This document shows, piece by piece, positions 20,301 to 31,530 of a stretch of 64,000 bases of DNA. The notes below the pieces were generated by a model. It saw nothing but the letters and a program-made list of their open reading frames with translations. It did no database searches and had not been told where the DNA came from. The stretch spans positions 248,001 through 312,000 of the forward strand of contig JAETXT010000001.1 in assembly GCA_019188255.1 (NCBI GenBank). Direction: 5' to 3'. Position numbers and translations under genes: made by a program. Position 1 is the first letter of the stretch. Every line of letters begins with the position of its first letter. This stretch comes from Verticillium longisporum (Eukaryota > Ascomycota > Sordariomycetes > Glomerellales > Plectosphaerellaceae).

Positions 20301-21462
20301 ACCTCCTCTCCTGGACTGGGGAAGCCTCAACAGGAGTTTTCCCGGACCCGGAGGCATTGGGAGTGTGTGTCTCTGCAACACCGGTACTAATGTTGAAAAG
20401 CCCAAGTTGACGGATGTTTCCGGGTGCCTTGTCTGCTATATCCCTTATCTTGAGCTCAGCCTTTCGGGTAGTTTGATAATTGTGAAAGAGCCTGGCCTCT
20501 TTTGTAGGGTCGACCATGGCGTCAGTAAACTTAGGCCGCGTCTGTACCTTCTTGCCACTGATAAATACATTGCCGGTTGCGGTGCGGCACGTGGTCTTCT
20601 CCCCCGCCGACCTCCTGGCTTTCTTCATATCAGGTTCGGGGTGAGCTGGGTTGGTTTTGTTGGCCGTCCGGCTAGCGGTGGTAAATGGGTTATGTGATGG
20701 CATGGAACGCGCGGATGAGGAAGCCTTTCGGCCTGTGCCCTGATATCCAGTGCTTGTCGGAACTGTTGGCTCCCGGCGGGTCGAGGTCTTTTTTGGAGGT
20801 GCAGGGCGATCTTGATGCGCTGCCTTTTCGGCAGGAGCTTTGCGTTTGGGCTTCAGATCGCTGTAGGGGCCACCAATATTGGGTTGGGCACGCGGCCTGG
20901 GTTGCGGTTCGGACGCGCCTGTCTGCCGTGGCGGCGGGATAACATCGTTGAAATCGTCATCTCCGCCTACCTCAGCGTCACTCGTGTCGTAGTCCTGCTC
21001 CTGTTCGTCGTCGTACAGATTCATCGGCATGCCCTGACGTTTGCGCTTCAAGTTGCGCTTCCTGTGACGCTCTAGTTGGGCCGCCTGTTTGGCTTCCTTC
21101 ATAGCGGCGGCTTCGACTACCCATGCTTCGATATCGAATGGTTCGGCCTCGCCCCGGTCAATCTTGGCTTTCATCTCTGCCCACTCCTGAAGACCGACAG
21201 TGGTGATGTTTGTCTCTGGCTCCCAAGTCCATTCATCTTTATCGTATCCAGTCCATTGGATCAGGTACCATGGGTCACCGTCTTCGTTGGGAGCTTCGGA
21301 GAGAACTCTCTCAAAGTTCCACTGCGTATCCGAGTCGGGATGGCTGACGATGGTTGAGTTGATGGACTCATTGTCAGAAAGTTCATCGTCGGCCGTTGTA
21401 GGTGATGCGGAAGCGGCGTTACTTCCCCTGCCCATCGTCCTGTTTGCAGCTGCAGTCGGCAT
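17371..21462 (-). CDS. Large chromodomain protein of unknown function
   Basis: Single uninterrupted frame of 1363 residues from the ATG at 21462 (MPTAAANRTMGRGSN). A chromodomain occupies about residues 48-95: WNFERVLSEAPNEDGD, WYLIQWTGYDKDEWTWEPET, with Trp and Tyr residues placed as in methyl-lysine cages. A basic helix (KEAKQAAQLERHRKRNLKRK) and a long disordered Lys/Ser region follow. The C-terminal two thirds look folded but match nothing I can name. Recognisable blocks include FRFPPTMEWY-like PYRFPPTMEWYTRQKAEGRH at the end and FAHVRGFMKLYSYCVSWFND. Such a protein probably reads methylated histone H3 in heterochromatin. Chp1, CDP-2 and related proteins are possible relatives, but I cannot show this. 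It is divergent from the Rab11 gene over a 2-kb shared upstream region. Confidence 0.78.
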   Translation of the reverse strand: MPTAAANRTMGRGSNAASASPTTADDELSDNESINSTIVSHPDSDTQWNFERVLSEAPNEDGDPWYLIQWTGYDKDEWTWEPETNITTVGLQEWAEMKAKIDRGEAEPFDIEAWVVEAAAMKEAKQAAQLERHRKRNLKRKRQGMPMNLYDDEQEQDYDTSDAEVGGDDDFNDVIPPPRQTGASEPQPRPRAQPNIGGPYSDLKPKRKAPAEKAAHQDRPAPPKKTSTRREPTVPTSTGYQGTGRKASSSARSMPSHNPFTTASRTANKTNPAHPEPDMKKARRSAGEKTTCRTATGNVFISGKKVQTRPKFTDAMVDPTKEARLFHNYQTTRKAELKIRDIADKAPGNIRQLGLFNISTGVAETHTPNASGSGKTPVEASPVQERRSSLEVTKSSLKKLTYSEAFDNDKPQGERLRKKSRSVHFTGETPSSEHLKPGFSHNPKDSSSVSEHEASDSNDGELFVGGPSRGLPLRPSNTLATDSTPKKILLRDALSRNRTQTVRKRIILGPADSQEVDVVFDDVPRTEEPWVRQFIDTNPLVFDRIFTAKDFESQCKQSLSAGVLVHGTLRSDDQTTNLESAADYLRSGSFGILYSNTSFCAIAYPSQCENWKACFPGAESKTSPGAMMRYTVFKPDFPAAQPLIVTGGVLLKAVASNRVNIMRTMFGFDYDELLPVRSLREPHRHNFFLAFPPNKDLMLNSVAAWLTEANPDCQLFSTQRAGDWRAFADLERKQSGTIILHEAVTPLIRLFPGIGSLLHDMKNAAYSIWELGEAMQVHPTMPSIDEQSSKPGQIRLTRLLPHGSAVLLTPSFFLTQPLQATSLLSWYSKRIATPMFHVTLVVSESIVDFLQDLAHEKTSQRETLFSRQPRHSSLEALELQAKQQGITQEDCAARREALSIVLDLIGSAKGQLMDEVQEPFIYVNDCIDANDEQSLGNWFGYWSLTKLDSYRKFHILGSHENDYSRSSRDIRIPRYAARTTGDPELALARAGETQAAAQVPPAQDDSGARSQILGRAGGEDFAQHLSSYQFAHVRGFMKLYSYCVSWFNDSFQMADHFGDTTCRFETYRNWFSFTNPFAKPRGYNTYVAFFYTIEGPWDPAAYPKDRLPERHPWIGIWRIVNPHQQPFRATELLIWDIAAPQRVASDRSVHVGSLLPAQKALVDFVKKNSAEKNPSMAFQRVWLGGFDPPRLERTTVLDKTLEMLEIMLSDAKQWLPAPEHVLPVRGWRKVNMQHEAPATDLVAQQGKVEDDSPEKIVFHAPRGNGLQGGIGQSKCGNVLFQEVTKFRQTDKTRKHMPYRFPPTMEWYTRQKAEGRHYEHINVDSWEGMFARMGIPSAGGKPTHHRETYEAESSSASAQTTPSH

Positions 21463-22481
21463 TTTCGCTGATGGTTATCAGAACCCCGCGAAGTCTTTCC
21501 CTGGTTCACCTCAACGAGGAGAAATGAGACAGAAGTCTGGTCGTCAGAACAAATGTAGCTGCCAGGTGACAATACTTCAACTGCAGACGGCCATATCTAG
21601 CGTTCATCACTGGTGCGCCTCCTGAAAGGAAGGTGTCAGTTGCGAGCGCAGGGTGGTGATTTGTCCGGGGTGCTGGAGGAGCGATTGTTGATGGAAGTTG
21701 GGGCACAGAAAGACCTGAAGGGTGCCGTCTGTGAGGGGTGGAATTGATCGTAAAACGATGGTTTGACTCCAGTGGAGGCCGGAGGCAGGAGCAGCTGGTG
21801 ACACTCTACGTTGGACAAGCGGTGGCATCTGTCCTGAAAATGCTGCCCCTCTGGTAGCTGTCAGGGACGGAGAAATCTGACGGCAACGTGCGCCTGTTGT
21901 CGACGCGAAGATTGGTAAAGCTCACTCAGTTCGGCCTTGCGAATGACTGAGCCCACTCGGAGACTTCGGACGGGCCCGACAACACGAGAGTCAAAGACAA
22001 CTGTTGATTGCAGCTACGCTCGTCAAAGCTTCGACTCGGAGAGAAAGGGGGCTTTGGTGGTAGCTGGTAGGACCTTTGTAGGCAAAAAGACGTCTAGAGA
22101 GCTTGGTTCTCAGCTCATGGGCAATAATCCTCAGGTTTCGCGCAGACAGGGGTAGAGATGATTGACATGTTACGTTGGTGGGCAGACAGGTAGTTGTGAC
22201 CAACGACCGGTTAGCCCGCCTCGAAAACGCCAATTGCCGCGTCAGGGCGCGTAAGAGCGCTTATCGTCCCAAGATGCCGCAAGATCACAGACATGTCTAG
22301 GATTTGTCAAGGACAAAAGTGTTAAGTACATCAAGTAATGTCGTGCTAACTCACTCTCATGCTTCATCTCTCTTCTCCATGGTAATGGGGTAGCAACCAA
22401 TGATCAAGACCATCATGTCTACTGTATTGGGCCCGTCTACCAATCATACCAAAAACGCCTTTGTACCACACTTTTGCCTAG

Positions 22482-22540
22482 GTACCTTGCCTAGAGGTAC
22501 AGGTACCTAACGTACCTACTGTACGCTACCTTACCTTACT
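22482..22540. repeat. TACCT/AGGTA cluster
   Basis: CTAGGTACCTTGCCTAGAGG, then AGGTACCTAACGTACCTACT and TACCTTACCTTACTTTAGC. Confidence 0.7.
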
Positions 22541-22861
22541 TTAGCGAACTGGTGAGTTGCCGCTAAAGAACGACAATCACGTGGCCAGGCAAGGCCGGTC
22601 GAGACATTCCGTCTCAGTGAAACACGTCCGAATGGCGAAACTGGCTTCCATTCCCGTCCCTGCCGGAGCCTCTCGGTGGCATGTGCATTGCCCGCATGTT
22701 TGTCGGGAGGGAACCTCAAAAAAGAAATGGCGATCACCCAGCAGTGTCTGATGAAGTGGGCGAGTGCCAGACAATGTCGTCGTCGAAGCAGACAATAAAA
22801 TGCATCCTGCGGATCTCGATTGTTGCCTAATCGGACGCCGCGAGGCAGGAAGACGAGGTTG

Positions 22862-22950
22862 CTAGGTACCTACTACCTTACCTAGGGAGGCACTACCTCT
22901 CTCTACCTTACCTTGGTAGGTAAGGCACCAGGTAGGTATGACCACGACAC
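22862..22950. repeat. TACCT/AGGTA cluster with dyad symmetry
   Basis: CTAGGTACCTACTACCTTAC and CTACCTTACCTTGG precede TAGGTAAGGCACCAGGTAGG, forming an imperfect inverted repeat. Confidence 0.7.
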
Positions 22951-23438
22951 CGTGCTCCCCAAGCGCCGAGGGATGGGTAGGTGGTAGGTCCCTGGGCAGG
23001 TGGTAAGGTAGGGGTCACAGCGCCAGGTGGATGCAATGCAGCCCAAAGGCTCCAGTGTTACTTCCATTCCAACACTTCGCCTGCCCGTCACATGTGTACC
23101 GCTCCAGGCCCTGCGTTGCTGGTTTTACAGGCGGTACCTTGAACGTTTTAGCGCACCAGCCCCGCTAGTGGCCAATCACGAGTCTTGTGGGCGCCCCGTC
23201 CAAGCACTCTCCTGCGGCGCCTACGTAGGTCCGTTCTCCTGCGCTGCACTCGACCTGGAAACTCACCCGCCCGCCTTTATCTCTCCCGCCTCGAGCCAGT
23301 AGAACCACTTGGCTTCGGCCTCCATACCTCGCAATTCAACCCCAACCCTTTTGCCCTGCGCACCCCTTCGCCTTTGCCTGCAATCCATCCATCGACAACC
23401 CTCTCACAACATCGCGCCGCCAGCTTCTATCGCCCAAC

Positions 23439-24548
<1,110 letters not shown>

Positions 24549-25580
24549 AGAGGCCGTCACATGTTGTTGCTTGCGAGCTTTCTCAAGGTCCTTGGGCTGG
24601 CACGGGTTCGTTACGATATCATGGCGTCTCACACATATGTCCCGGAATAGTACGTCACTTGGCTGGGTGAACGGGTGGCCTGCATCGAGGAATGACCAGG
24701 AATGCACGAGTCTTCTTTCATGATTTTACTGAGGGGGCGGAGTATAGTCTTGACCTTTCCTTTTGTTGTTATTGTTGTCCTCTTCCTCCCTTTCCCCCCC
24801 CTCGGACCGCGTGGGCTTTTAGGGATCTGATGCTTTCAACGATCGTTCAGGCATGCCTACGTACCTACTTAAATGAAGATGGTTTAATGTGTCAATGTGC
24901 GCGTCTTCCGCTGCAGCCTGGACCTGGTTTGTCTTGCATCATGTAGGAACTCCGACCAGGCAAGAGAAGCATAATTAAGGTAAGGTAGGGTAGCATCAGA
25001 CAGCCTGGCATGAGATGACGACACATCGTGAAGACGCCCTGGACACCCCTGTGGAAGTTAACCATGGTGCCCATGTTCGTATGATGAATCGGGCTGGATG
25101 TCACTCATCGCAATTGATCTATCACCGAGGATAAGATGTAGAGCTCCACAGCGCACAAGGTTGTCTGCATCTCGGGGTTTACGACACTGTGCTGAAGGCC
25201 CTCGTGACATATCTTTGCTGCGCCAGCCGAGGCGTCATCGACCACACCACAGTCCAGAGCCTCTCAAACTCTCTTCCCCCCCTCAAAGCAATAGCCAGGC
25301 ACTCTCAAACAAGGGGTTTGGTGTCGAGGACAGGTCTAGTCTGAATTGGGTCTAGCTCGTTCTGTCTGTCAGCCCCACTACATCAGTTGCTCCTTATCGG
25401 GCGATAACAGCGGCCCCGTCTAATTTTTTTGGACCGACGAACTTCGCATTGGAGAAAAGCTAAGGCTGGTGTACGGCCGACGACGACAGTAAGATTGAAC
25501 AAGACACTCCGTCGCCTACGCCCCACGATATCGCCGAACAAAACCACCCCTCAAATCGTTCCTTCAACCAATTGCCCCCG
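24549..25580. other. Intergenic, RAB11 to BRX1
   Basis: 3' UTR of RAB11 and promoter of BRX1. Has a TAAGGTAAGGTAGGGTAG word at about 24976. No gene seen. Confidence 0.5.
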
Positions 25581-26869
25581 ATGGCGTCGGTCTACAAGTC
25601 CCTCAACAAGAGCAGCGCCTCCAAGGTCGAGGCGCCCGCCAACGGTGTCCGCAAGAACAAGCAGAGGGTTCTCATCCTGTCGACGCGCGGCGTCACATAC
25701 AGGTCAGTCTCGGCGCCTCTGGTCCTCTCATGATGGCGGACACCAGGGCCATGGTCGATACTGACACTCTGGCCCCCGACAGGCACCGCCACCTCCTCAA
25801 CGATCTCGCCAGCCTCATGCCCCACGGCCGCAAGGATGCCAAGTTCGACTCCAAGACGAGGCTCTACGAGCTGAACGAGCTCTGCGAGATGTACAACTGC
25901 AACAACATCATCTTCGGCGAGGCGCGCAAGGGCAAGGATCTCTACCTGCACTTTGCCAAGCCCCCCAACGGTCCCACCATCAAGTTCCACGTCCAGAACA
26001 GTACGTCCTGCCTCCCACCACCCCCTCGTTCAGTCGCGCGTCGCATCGTTGTCATGAGCGCCCGGCCGAACAAACATGCAGAATCAAAAATTAGCTAACG
26101 CATGCATCTTCTTTCGCATCCACAGTGCACACCATGGAGGAGCTCCACTTCACGGGCAACTGCCTCAAGGGCTCCCGCCCGCTGCTCTCCTTTGACGCCG
26201 CCTTCGAGTCGGAGCCCCACCTCCAGGTCATCAAGCAAATGTTCACGCAGACCTTTGGCGTGCCCCAGGGCGCGCGCAAGGCGAAGCCCTTCATCGACCA
26301 CGTCATGGGCTTCAGCATCGTCGACGGCAAGATCTGGATACGCAACTACGAGATCAAGGAGGTCGAGGCCACGGAGGAGAAGGAGGGCGAGGAGCTCGAC
26401 GAGGCGACAAAGAGCAGCAAGAAGGCCGCCGGCAAGGCGCGCGGGCTCAAGGACACGGATGTCTCCCTCCTCGAGATCGGCCCCCGGGCTGTCCTGACTC
26501 CCATCCTCAGTAGGTCCCCTTTTTTTTCTTTTCTGGTTCTGCAGCACTGGCTCTGGGGGTTGTCCTCGCCGCTTTGCCATGCGATGGGACAACCTGCTGA
26601 AACCCCCGCTTGCGTGACACGAGACTGGCTAACGCATGACAACAGTTCTGGAAGGATCGTTCGGGGGTCCCGTCATCTACGAGAACAAGCAGTTCGTCAG
26701 CCCCAACCAGGTGCGCGCCGAGCTGAGGCAGAAGGCGGCCAAGAGGCACGGCGCGCGGGGGGAACAGGCTTCGGGGAGGGTGAACAAGAAGGGCGATCTC
26801 GGCCTGCGGACGAACGGCGGGCGGAAGCAGCCGACCGACGCCCTGGACCACAAGATGCTTTTCGCGTAA
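25581..26869 (+). CDS. BRX1: Brx1, Brix-domain 60S ribosome biogenesis factor
   Basis: Four exons: 25581-25702, 25783-26000, 26126-26509 and 26646-26869, total 948 nt and 315 residues, with GT-AG introns in consistent phase. It starts MASVYKSLNKSSASKVEAPA. The Brix domain is clear: RVLILSTRGVTYRHRHLLND, LMPHGRKDAKFD, MYNCNNIIFGEARKGKDLYL, MEELHFTGNCLKGSRPLLSF, DGKIWIRNYEI and SLLEIGPRAVLTPI. The C-terminus is basic (KKGDLGLRTNGGRKQ). Brx1 acts in the nucleolus on early pre-60S particles with Ebp2, binding 25S rRNA precursor. Length and motif order match yeast Brx1 (291) with a slightly longer insert. Confidence 0.94.
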
Positions 26870-27344
26870 CGGGTGTAGGGTAATGATTATAGAAAGGAAG
26901 ATACCATGTGACACACTGGGCGAGGTACGGCTATGGTGATGGTGAGCGTGTAGTCAACGACGAGTGTGAAGCCATGTGGCAGCGATCCTCCTGTCTGAAT
27001 TATGATTTGCTGCGGTCTTCTGCAGGTGCGGCGGTTGCGGTTCGGCAAATGCTCTTCTTTTGCTTATTTGATGCGTGGCACGCAAGGTAGCTTTGACGCA
27101 ATGGCTCGCAAATCACAATCAGCCAATTTAGTATGGACAGGTTTCCCGGGGGATTCACAGCGACATATCCATTTTTTAATTGACATGCCAGGTTTTAAAG
27201 TCATGCTGACAGGCTGCCCATGTGCAAATGAGAACTATCTATCCCTCTTTCTCAACCCTGGCTCCGTCCTCCGGTCACAACTACCAACGGCATCTGCATA
27301 TCGTTGCGCCCTGAGCATGCCCAGGCATACACGGTGACGCACGT
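26870..27344. other. Intergenic, convergent BRX1 and F-box gene
   Basis: No gene or repeat recognised. Confidence 0.5.
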
Positions 27345-28677
27345 TCAGATGCGCACAGCAGGCAGATGACCACGCTCAGTCAAAGCACGACCATCATCGC
27401 CAGGCGGTGACCAGTCGTTGCGGGAACGTCGCATTACACCCGGCGCAGGAATGGAGGCATCAGCACTGCCATCGCCACTGTACTTGGTGTTGACTTGTCG
27501 CGGGTCCCCAACGATGCTCCCAAGGTCCTCGAGCTGCTCAATGCCATCCAGCCACCGCCGTTCATTAACCGCAGAGCGAATGGCAGCTTGCAGAGACTCC
27601 TGGTCGTGGACAAAGGTCGGATGGCGCAGATTGACATCGTTGACGAGTCTCTTGCGAGGGTAACTGTAGAGGTTGTCGAAGTAGAACATCAGTTCCCCCG
27701 GATCGAGCTTGGCATATGTGTCGACGATACGTTCGCAGATGCTGCGCTCGATCATTTGTTCCAGGGGCGTAGAGTCCTCGGTCTGTCGCAATAAATCAGC
27801 CGCGCCCTTGATAATTGGGTCAGATGGGCAACTCACCTCGATCATGTTCTGCTCCAGGTTGGGGTAGATGTAGTGGCGGATCATATTCTTGACCGAGACA
27901 AAGAGTGCCCTCAGCTCCATAAGATCACTGGTGGAATACATTCGCATTTGGCTGGTCCGAATGTCATGGACAAAGGTTCCGGCTCGCCGCCTCGGGGCCG
28001 TGGACCATCACCGTGGAAGTATCGCGCATGCAGCCACCAGCGGTAGAGTGCCCGGCGGAGCTTCTCTCTTTCCCGGTCCCGCAGGATTCGACAGCTTTCC
28101 GGTTCGGCAAGCCAGTGCAAACGAGGGTACAATTCCTCCCATTTACGCACGACAGAGCAGTACTTGAGCAGAGGTCGCAGGTCCCTTTGCGTGAGCACGG
28201 CGGTGCGAGGGGAGGGCAGTACGACTGCGGTGGTGGGCCTGTCGGCTCCAAGAACACTGACGAGATCTTTCGTAGCTTGGACATTCATCGACATGCCACC
28301 ACACGACAGAGTGAGGCCAACGGAGTCGCCGGGGTATCGTCTGTACACGATCCTGCGGGGCTGGAATGTCCCGCCATGGTCATTGAAGTCGTCATCAGAG
28401 GCTGTGTAGACCTGCAGGAGCTCATGAAATGGGCTGAAGTCCCGTTGGAGGATCGGCAGCAAGACCTGGGCTTGGTTGCGGTGCAGAAGCCCGTAGAACA
28501 ATGTGTTGGTCTGCGCCAAGAGGAAGACGCTCTCGACATCGAGATGATGGTAAATGTCGAAAGAATCTCCACCGGAAGGCCTTCAAGGCCGTCCAAAGTC
28601 CCGGACACCTTCGGTGTGGACTTCTTGTCATGAGTGGGGATGGAGGTCCCCACTCGGGAAGAGTATGTTGCAGCCAT
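27345..28677 (-). CDS. F-box protein with two frame breaks
   Basis: The start is the ATG at 28677 (MAATYSSRVGTSIPTHDKKS). The F-box reads GLEGLPVEIL, then continues in the next frame as DIYHHLDVESVFLLAQTNTL. A second frame change lies between RYFHGDGPRPRGGEPEP and FVHDIRTSQMRMYSTSDLME. A 54-nt intron (27836-27783, GTGAGT...CGACAG) sits in the C-terminal part and keeps phase. Both breaks vanish if one base is added to the A/T runs at 28560-28562 and 27972-27974. The CDS is then a multiple of three and encodes 426 residues. I infer a functional gene with sequencing errors, though a young pseudogene is possible. F-box proteins bind Skp1 and select substrates for SCF ligases. This family is large in filamentous fungi, and the target is unknown. 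Confidence 0.68.
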
Positions 28678-29725
28678 CTTTCTGTAGGACGCGGAAATCT
28701 GGCGAGCAATCGTGATGAGTGTTCTTGGTGCTGGCGGTGAATACTGTAATGTTTTTCAACGCTTCAAAAAGGATCATGCAGGCAGCTGTATGTTTCTATC
28801 TGTGCCCAGAGGTTAATCATGGAAAGGCACCAAGATCGTTGTGAGCAAACTCACATTCTCGATCAGGGCTCAGTCTTCTCTATACCACTCTATGCTTCTT
28901 CAGGCTTCAGGTGGTTACCCTTGGCTTCAATGGCTCGTCCTCAACAAGGTACTCGAGCAGCAAAGCTTCGTTATCGTCCGATTATCGGACGGCGTCTTGC
29001 CGTTTGTGACTTGTAAGCCAGCCGCGAAGACAAGATCTAAAGATCAAAGGAGAGTCGGCGCTCTCAAGGTGTCCCTCGTTGATGTTGTAATCAACAAGGA
29101 ACGATGGACGTATTGGCCTACTGTTCAATCACCCCAGCACTGGGGCTATCAAAAAGGCTGGCAACGCCGGAGGGTGTCATTTGTTGTTGGGCGCGCTGCT
29201 GAGGCGCGGGAACAGAAGGGTTGTGACCTTTCTGGAGAGCCATGGTTGCCTACAGGATGAAGCGACGAAGGGCGTCTTAAAGATGCAAAAGAGGCACAGC
29301 AGTTGACTCAGAAGGTGAAGTTGGCTTCAGGGAGACGCGTAGTACGACGCGAGATGAGGTGACTCTCAGCCTCGGGCCCGTGCTTGCTGAGGTAATGATG
29401 TCATCGGGTGCGGACTTACTATTGCCGACTTCTTCTAGGAGTACAATCAGCCATGTCGACCTGTCAAGTAGATTCATCAACCCTCTGCACAGAGTCGTCA
29501 AGTGTATAGAGTTGAATGAGATATTCACATCGATCTCGTAGCGTCTGGCTCTGTTGATCTTGCCGTATTCCCAATTCAAGGACTTGATTGAACACTCAAG
29601 AAAGCGTTTCCTTCCATTATCCTGTCTGTCTCCGAGCCAAAGAACTGGACCATCACTACTAAGCATCTAACACCAAACGCTTACCATGATTGAATCTCAT
29701 GTCAAAAGCCTACGAGGCAAAAGAT
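28678..29725. other. Interval between F-box gene and tRNA-Asp
   Basis: Mostly unassigned. It contains one 139-codon frame of unknown status (28841-29260) and AT-richer sequence. Confidence 0.4.
28841..29260 (+). CDS. Uncertain 139-residue open frame
   Basis: The frame reads as if it could be protein: SMLLQASGGYPWLQWLVLNK, QQSFVIVRLSDGVLPFV, KDQRRVGALKVSLVDVVINK, RWTYWPTVQSPQHWGYQKGW. It has the hydrophobic spacing of a folded domain and ends DLSGEPWLPTG. It stays open well upstream of the first possible start, so it may be the 3' exon or remnant of a larger gene. I do not recognise the family. Without homologues it could equally be chance. Confidence 0.25.
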   Translation: MSKLTFSIRAQSSLYHSMLLQASGGYPWLQWLVLNKVLEQQSFVIVRLSDGVLPFVTCKPAAKTRSKDQRRVGALKVSLVDVVINKERWTYWPTVQSPQHWGYQKGWQRRRVSFVVGRAAEAREQKGCDLSGEPWLPTG

Positions 29726-29824
29726 CTTCCGATCGGGGAATTGAACCCCGGTCCCCGGCGAACATCAGAGGGCAGACGTCCTTGAAATGACAAGCCGATA
29801 TCCTAACCACTAGACTAATCGGAA
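29726..29824 (-). tRNA. tRNA-Asp(GTC) with a 27-nt intron
   Basis: Read on the minus strand, the acceptor stem TTCCGAT pairs fully with ATCGGAA and the discriminator base is G. The D arm is GTCT...GGAT, the anticodon stem TCGGC/GCCGG and the T arm CGGGG-TTCAATT-CCCCG. The anticodon GTC is complementary to 29789-29791. After A37 an insert of 27 nt (29761-29787) interrupts the anticodon loop at the canonical position. Removing it leaves 72 nt. A T-run just downstream (about 29714-29717 complement) could terminate Pol III. Confidence 0.93.
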
Positions 29825-30496
29825 TGAATTGTTGACGAGACCCTTTTTTGGTGCAATACAATATCTCAATGGAGCAGTTGTGGGGAGGGCAAGTTCTTCG
29901 ATTCCACTTCACGATGGTGGGGCGAGGAGGGCCATTTCGGGGTCGATACGGTGAGCCGAGAATCGACAGACCCCCGATGCGTGCAGTAGAGGATTGAACT
30001 CGAATGTGGCGCGGCCAGTACATGTGTTAATGATATTGATATTGAGGGAAGGGAGTGACAATTTGGGGCGATCGGGAATTGGAACCCGCAAGACGACGAT
30101 GAGGAGTAATCTTCGATCCGCCGTTGAAGAAAGAGCTTGGAGTAGATAGCTGAGTGATTGTCATTCAGGATGGGGACTGTGGGGACAAAAAAGTAGGTAG
30201 CCGGTTAACTGGTAGTGTCTAGTTGGTCAACAATTGATGTGCAGCCATCAAGCTGCATGTGCTGTAATGCAGAGGGAAGCTATTTGGTAGGTCAACAGGT
30301 GAGGATGGCCCCCGGCGAATTGAGTCACATCGTCGGAAGTCCGGACGCAAGACGGGCATATGCGAGCAAGAAGCTTCGACTCGATGTCACCATCATGCAT
30401 ACTTATTGGGGGGGAAACCCGAATATAAAATGGCAGGTTGGACGCTCGTCGATGAGATTGAGTCAACTCCACCTGCATCACCTAGGGACTCCTGAA
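29825..30496. other. Intergenic, tRNA-Asp to SDR gene
   Basis: No gene. A short stretch at about 30068-30090 resembles a tRNA T arm but has no partner acceptor. Confidence 0.45.
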
Positions 30497-31530
30497 ATGA
30501 CGAACAACGCACCAATTGATGTGACCTATCTGTTCGGTGTGAAGGATCTTGTCGCAGTAGTGACTGGTGGGGGAAGTGGTATGGTGCCTCTAGCCATGCC
30601 ATATCGTATCACCTCTGACGAGAACCGCAGGTATTGGTCTCATGATCGCTCAAGCCTTGGAAGCAAACGGAGCTATCGTTTATATTCTTGGCCGGCGCAA
30701 GGAGACGCTCGATAAGGCTGCGAGCACTTCTGTGAGTCTCGTCTCGTCTGCTGTCGTATGCAACAGGCCAAAACCTCTCTTTGCTGATAGGACGTCAAGA
30801 GACACGGCAACATCAAGCCAATCCAGGCAGATGTGACCAACAAGAAGGATCTTGAGCGAGCCGTGGAGGAGCTTACAGCAGCTCACGGGTTTGTCAACGT
30901 AGTCATCGCCAACTCAGGCATCACAGGCCCCGGGCTCGAGGGACTGCCGGCGAATCCAAGCCTGTCACAGTTCAGAGAGAAACTCTGGAGCACCAGCTCG
31001 GACGAGTTCACCAACACGTTCGCTGTGAACAACACGGGCGTTTTCAACACGGTGGCGGCCTTCCTCGAGCTCCTGGATGCTGGCAATAAGCGCGGCCATG
31101 TGCAGCAGAGAAGTCAAGTCATCGCAACAGCCAGCGTTGCGTCCTTCAACCGACAGCCTTTGGCAGGATATGCGTATAGCAGCTCCAAGGCCGGGGTGGT
31201 GCATCTGATGAAGGTGTTTTCGACAGCATTGGTCCCTTATGATATTCGCTCGAATATCATTGCGCCAGGATGTAAGTGGCGTGGAAGTCCGCGCACAGGT
31301 AACGCGCTGATCTAAGAGCAGTCTACCCCAGTGAAATGACCGAGGGCTTGCTCGCAAAGCAAGGCGATAAACCATGGCCTAAGAGTGTGATTCCTGAGGA
31401 AAGACCTGGCGACATACAGGACATGGCGGGTGCGGTGCTTTTCCTGGTGAGCCGTGCGGGAGGCTACATCAACGGGAACGTCCTCCTTACGGATGGTGGC
31501 CGGGTCGCAGTGGTGCCATCGTCGTACTGA
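30497..31530 (+). CDS. Short-chain dehydrogenase/reductase
   Basis: Four exons: 30497-30578, 30631-30731, 30791-31271 and 31322-31530, total 873 nt and 290 residues, all introns GT-AG. It starts MTNNAPIDVTYLFGVKDLVA. The dinucleotide-binding loop TGGGSGIG is residues 23-30, followed by YILGRRKETLDKAA. Other classical SDR elements are ANSGITG, the structural FAVNNTGVF motif, IATASVASFN with the catalytic Ser region, and the catalytic YSSSK (Tyr-x-x-x-Lys). The end is YINGNVLLTDGG, the usual substrate-pocket strand. Substrate is unknown. NADP(H) use is likely from the GRR after the second strand. It stands alone and is not part of a cluster. Confidence 0.9.

Larger units (their letters stand above)
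21463..23438. other. 2-kb divergent promoter region, chromodomain gene to RAB11
   Basis: No coding sequence recognised. Rich in TACCT/AGGTA words at about 22482-22540 and 22862-22950, likely promoter-associated simple sequence. Confidence 0.55.

Noticed and set aside
29277..29666. 129-codon minus-strand frame beside tRNA-Asp
   Set aside because: No family features and no plausible initiation context. Kept out as probable chance.
30068..30090. Second tRNA near tRNA-Asp
   Set aside because: A T-arm-like GCGGGTTCCAATTCCCG occurs on the minus strand, but no acceptor, D arm or anticodon stem can be formed around it.
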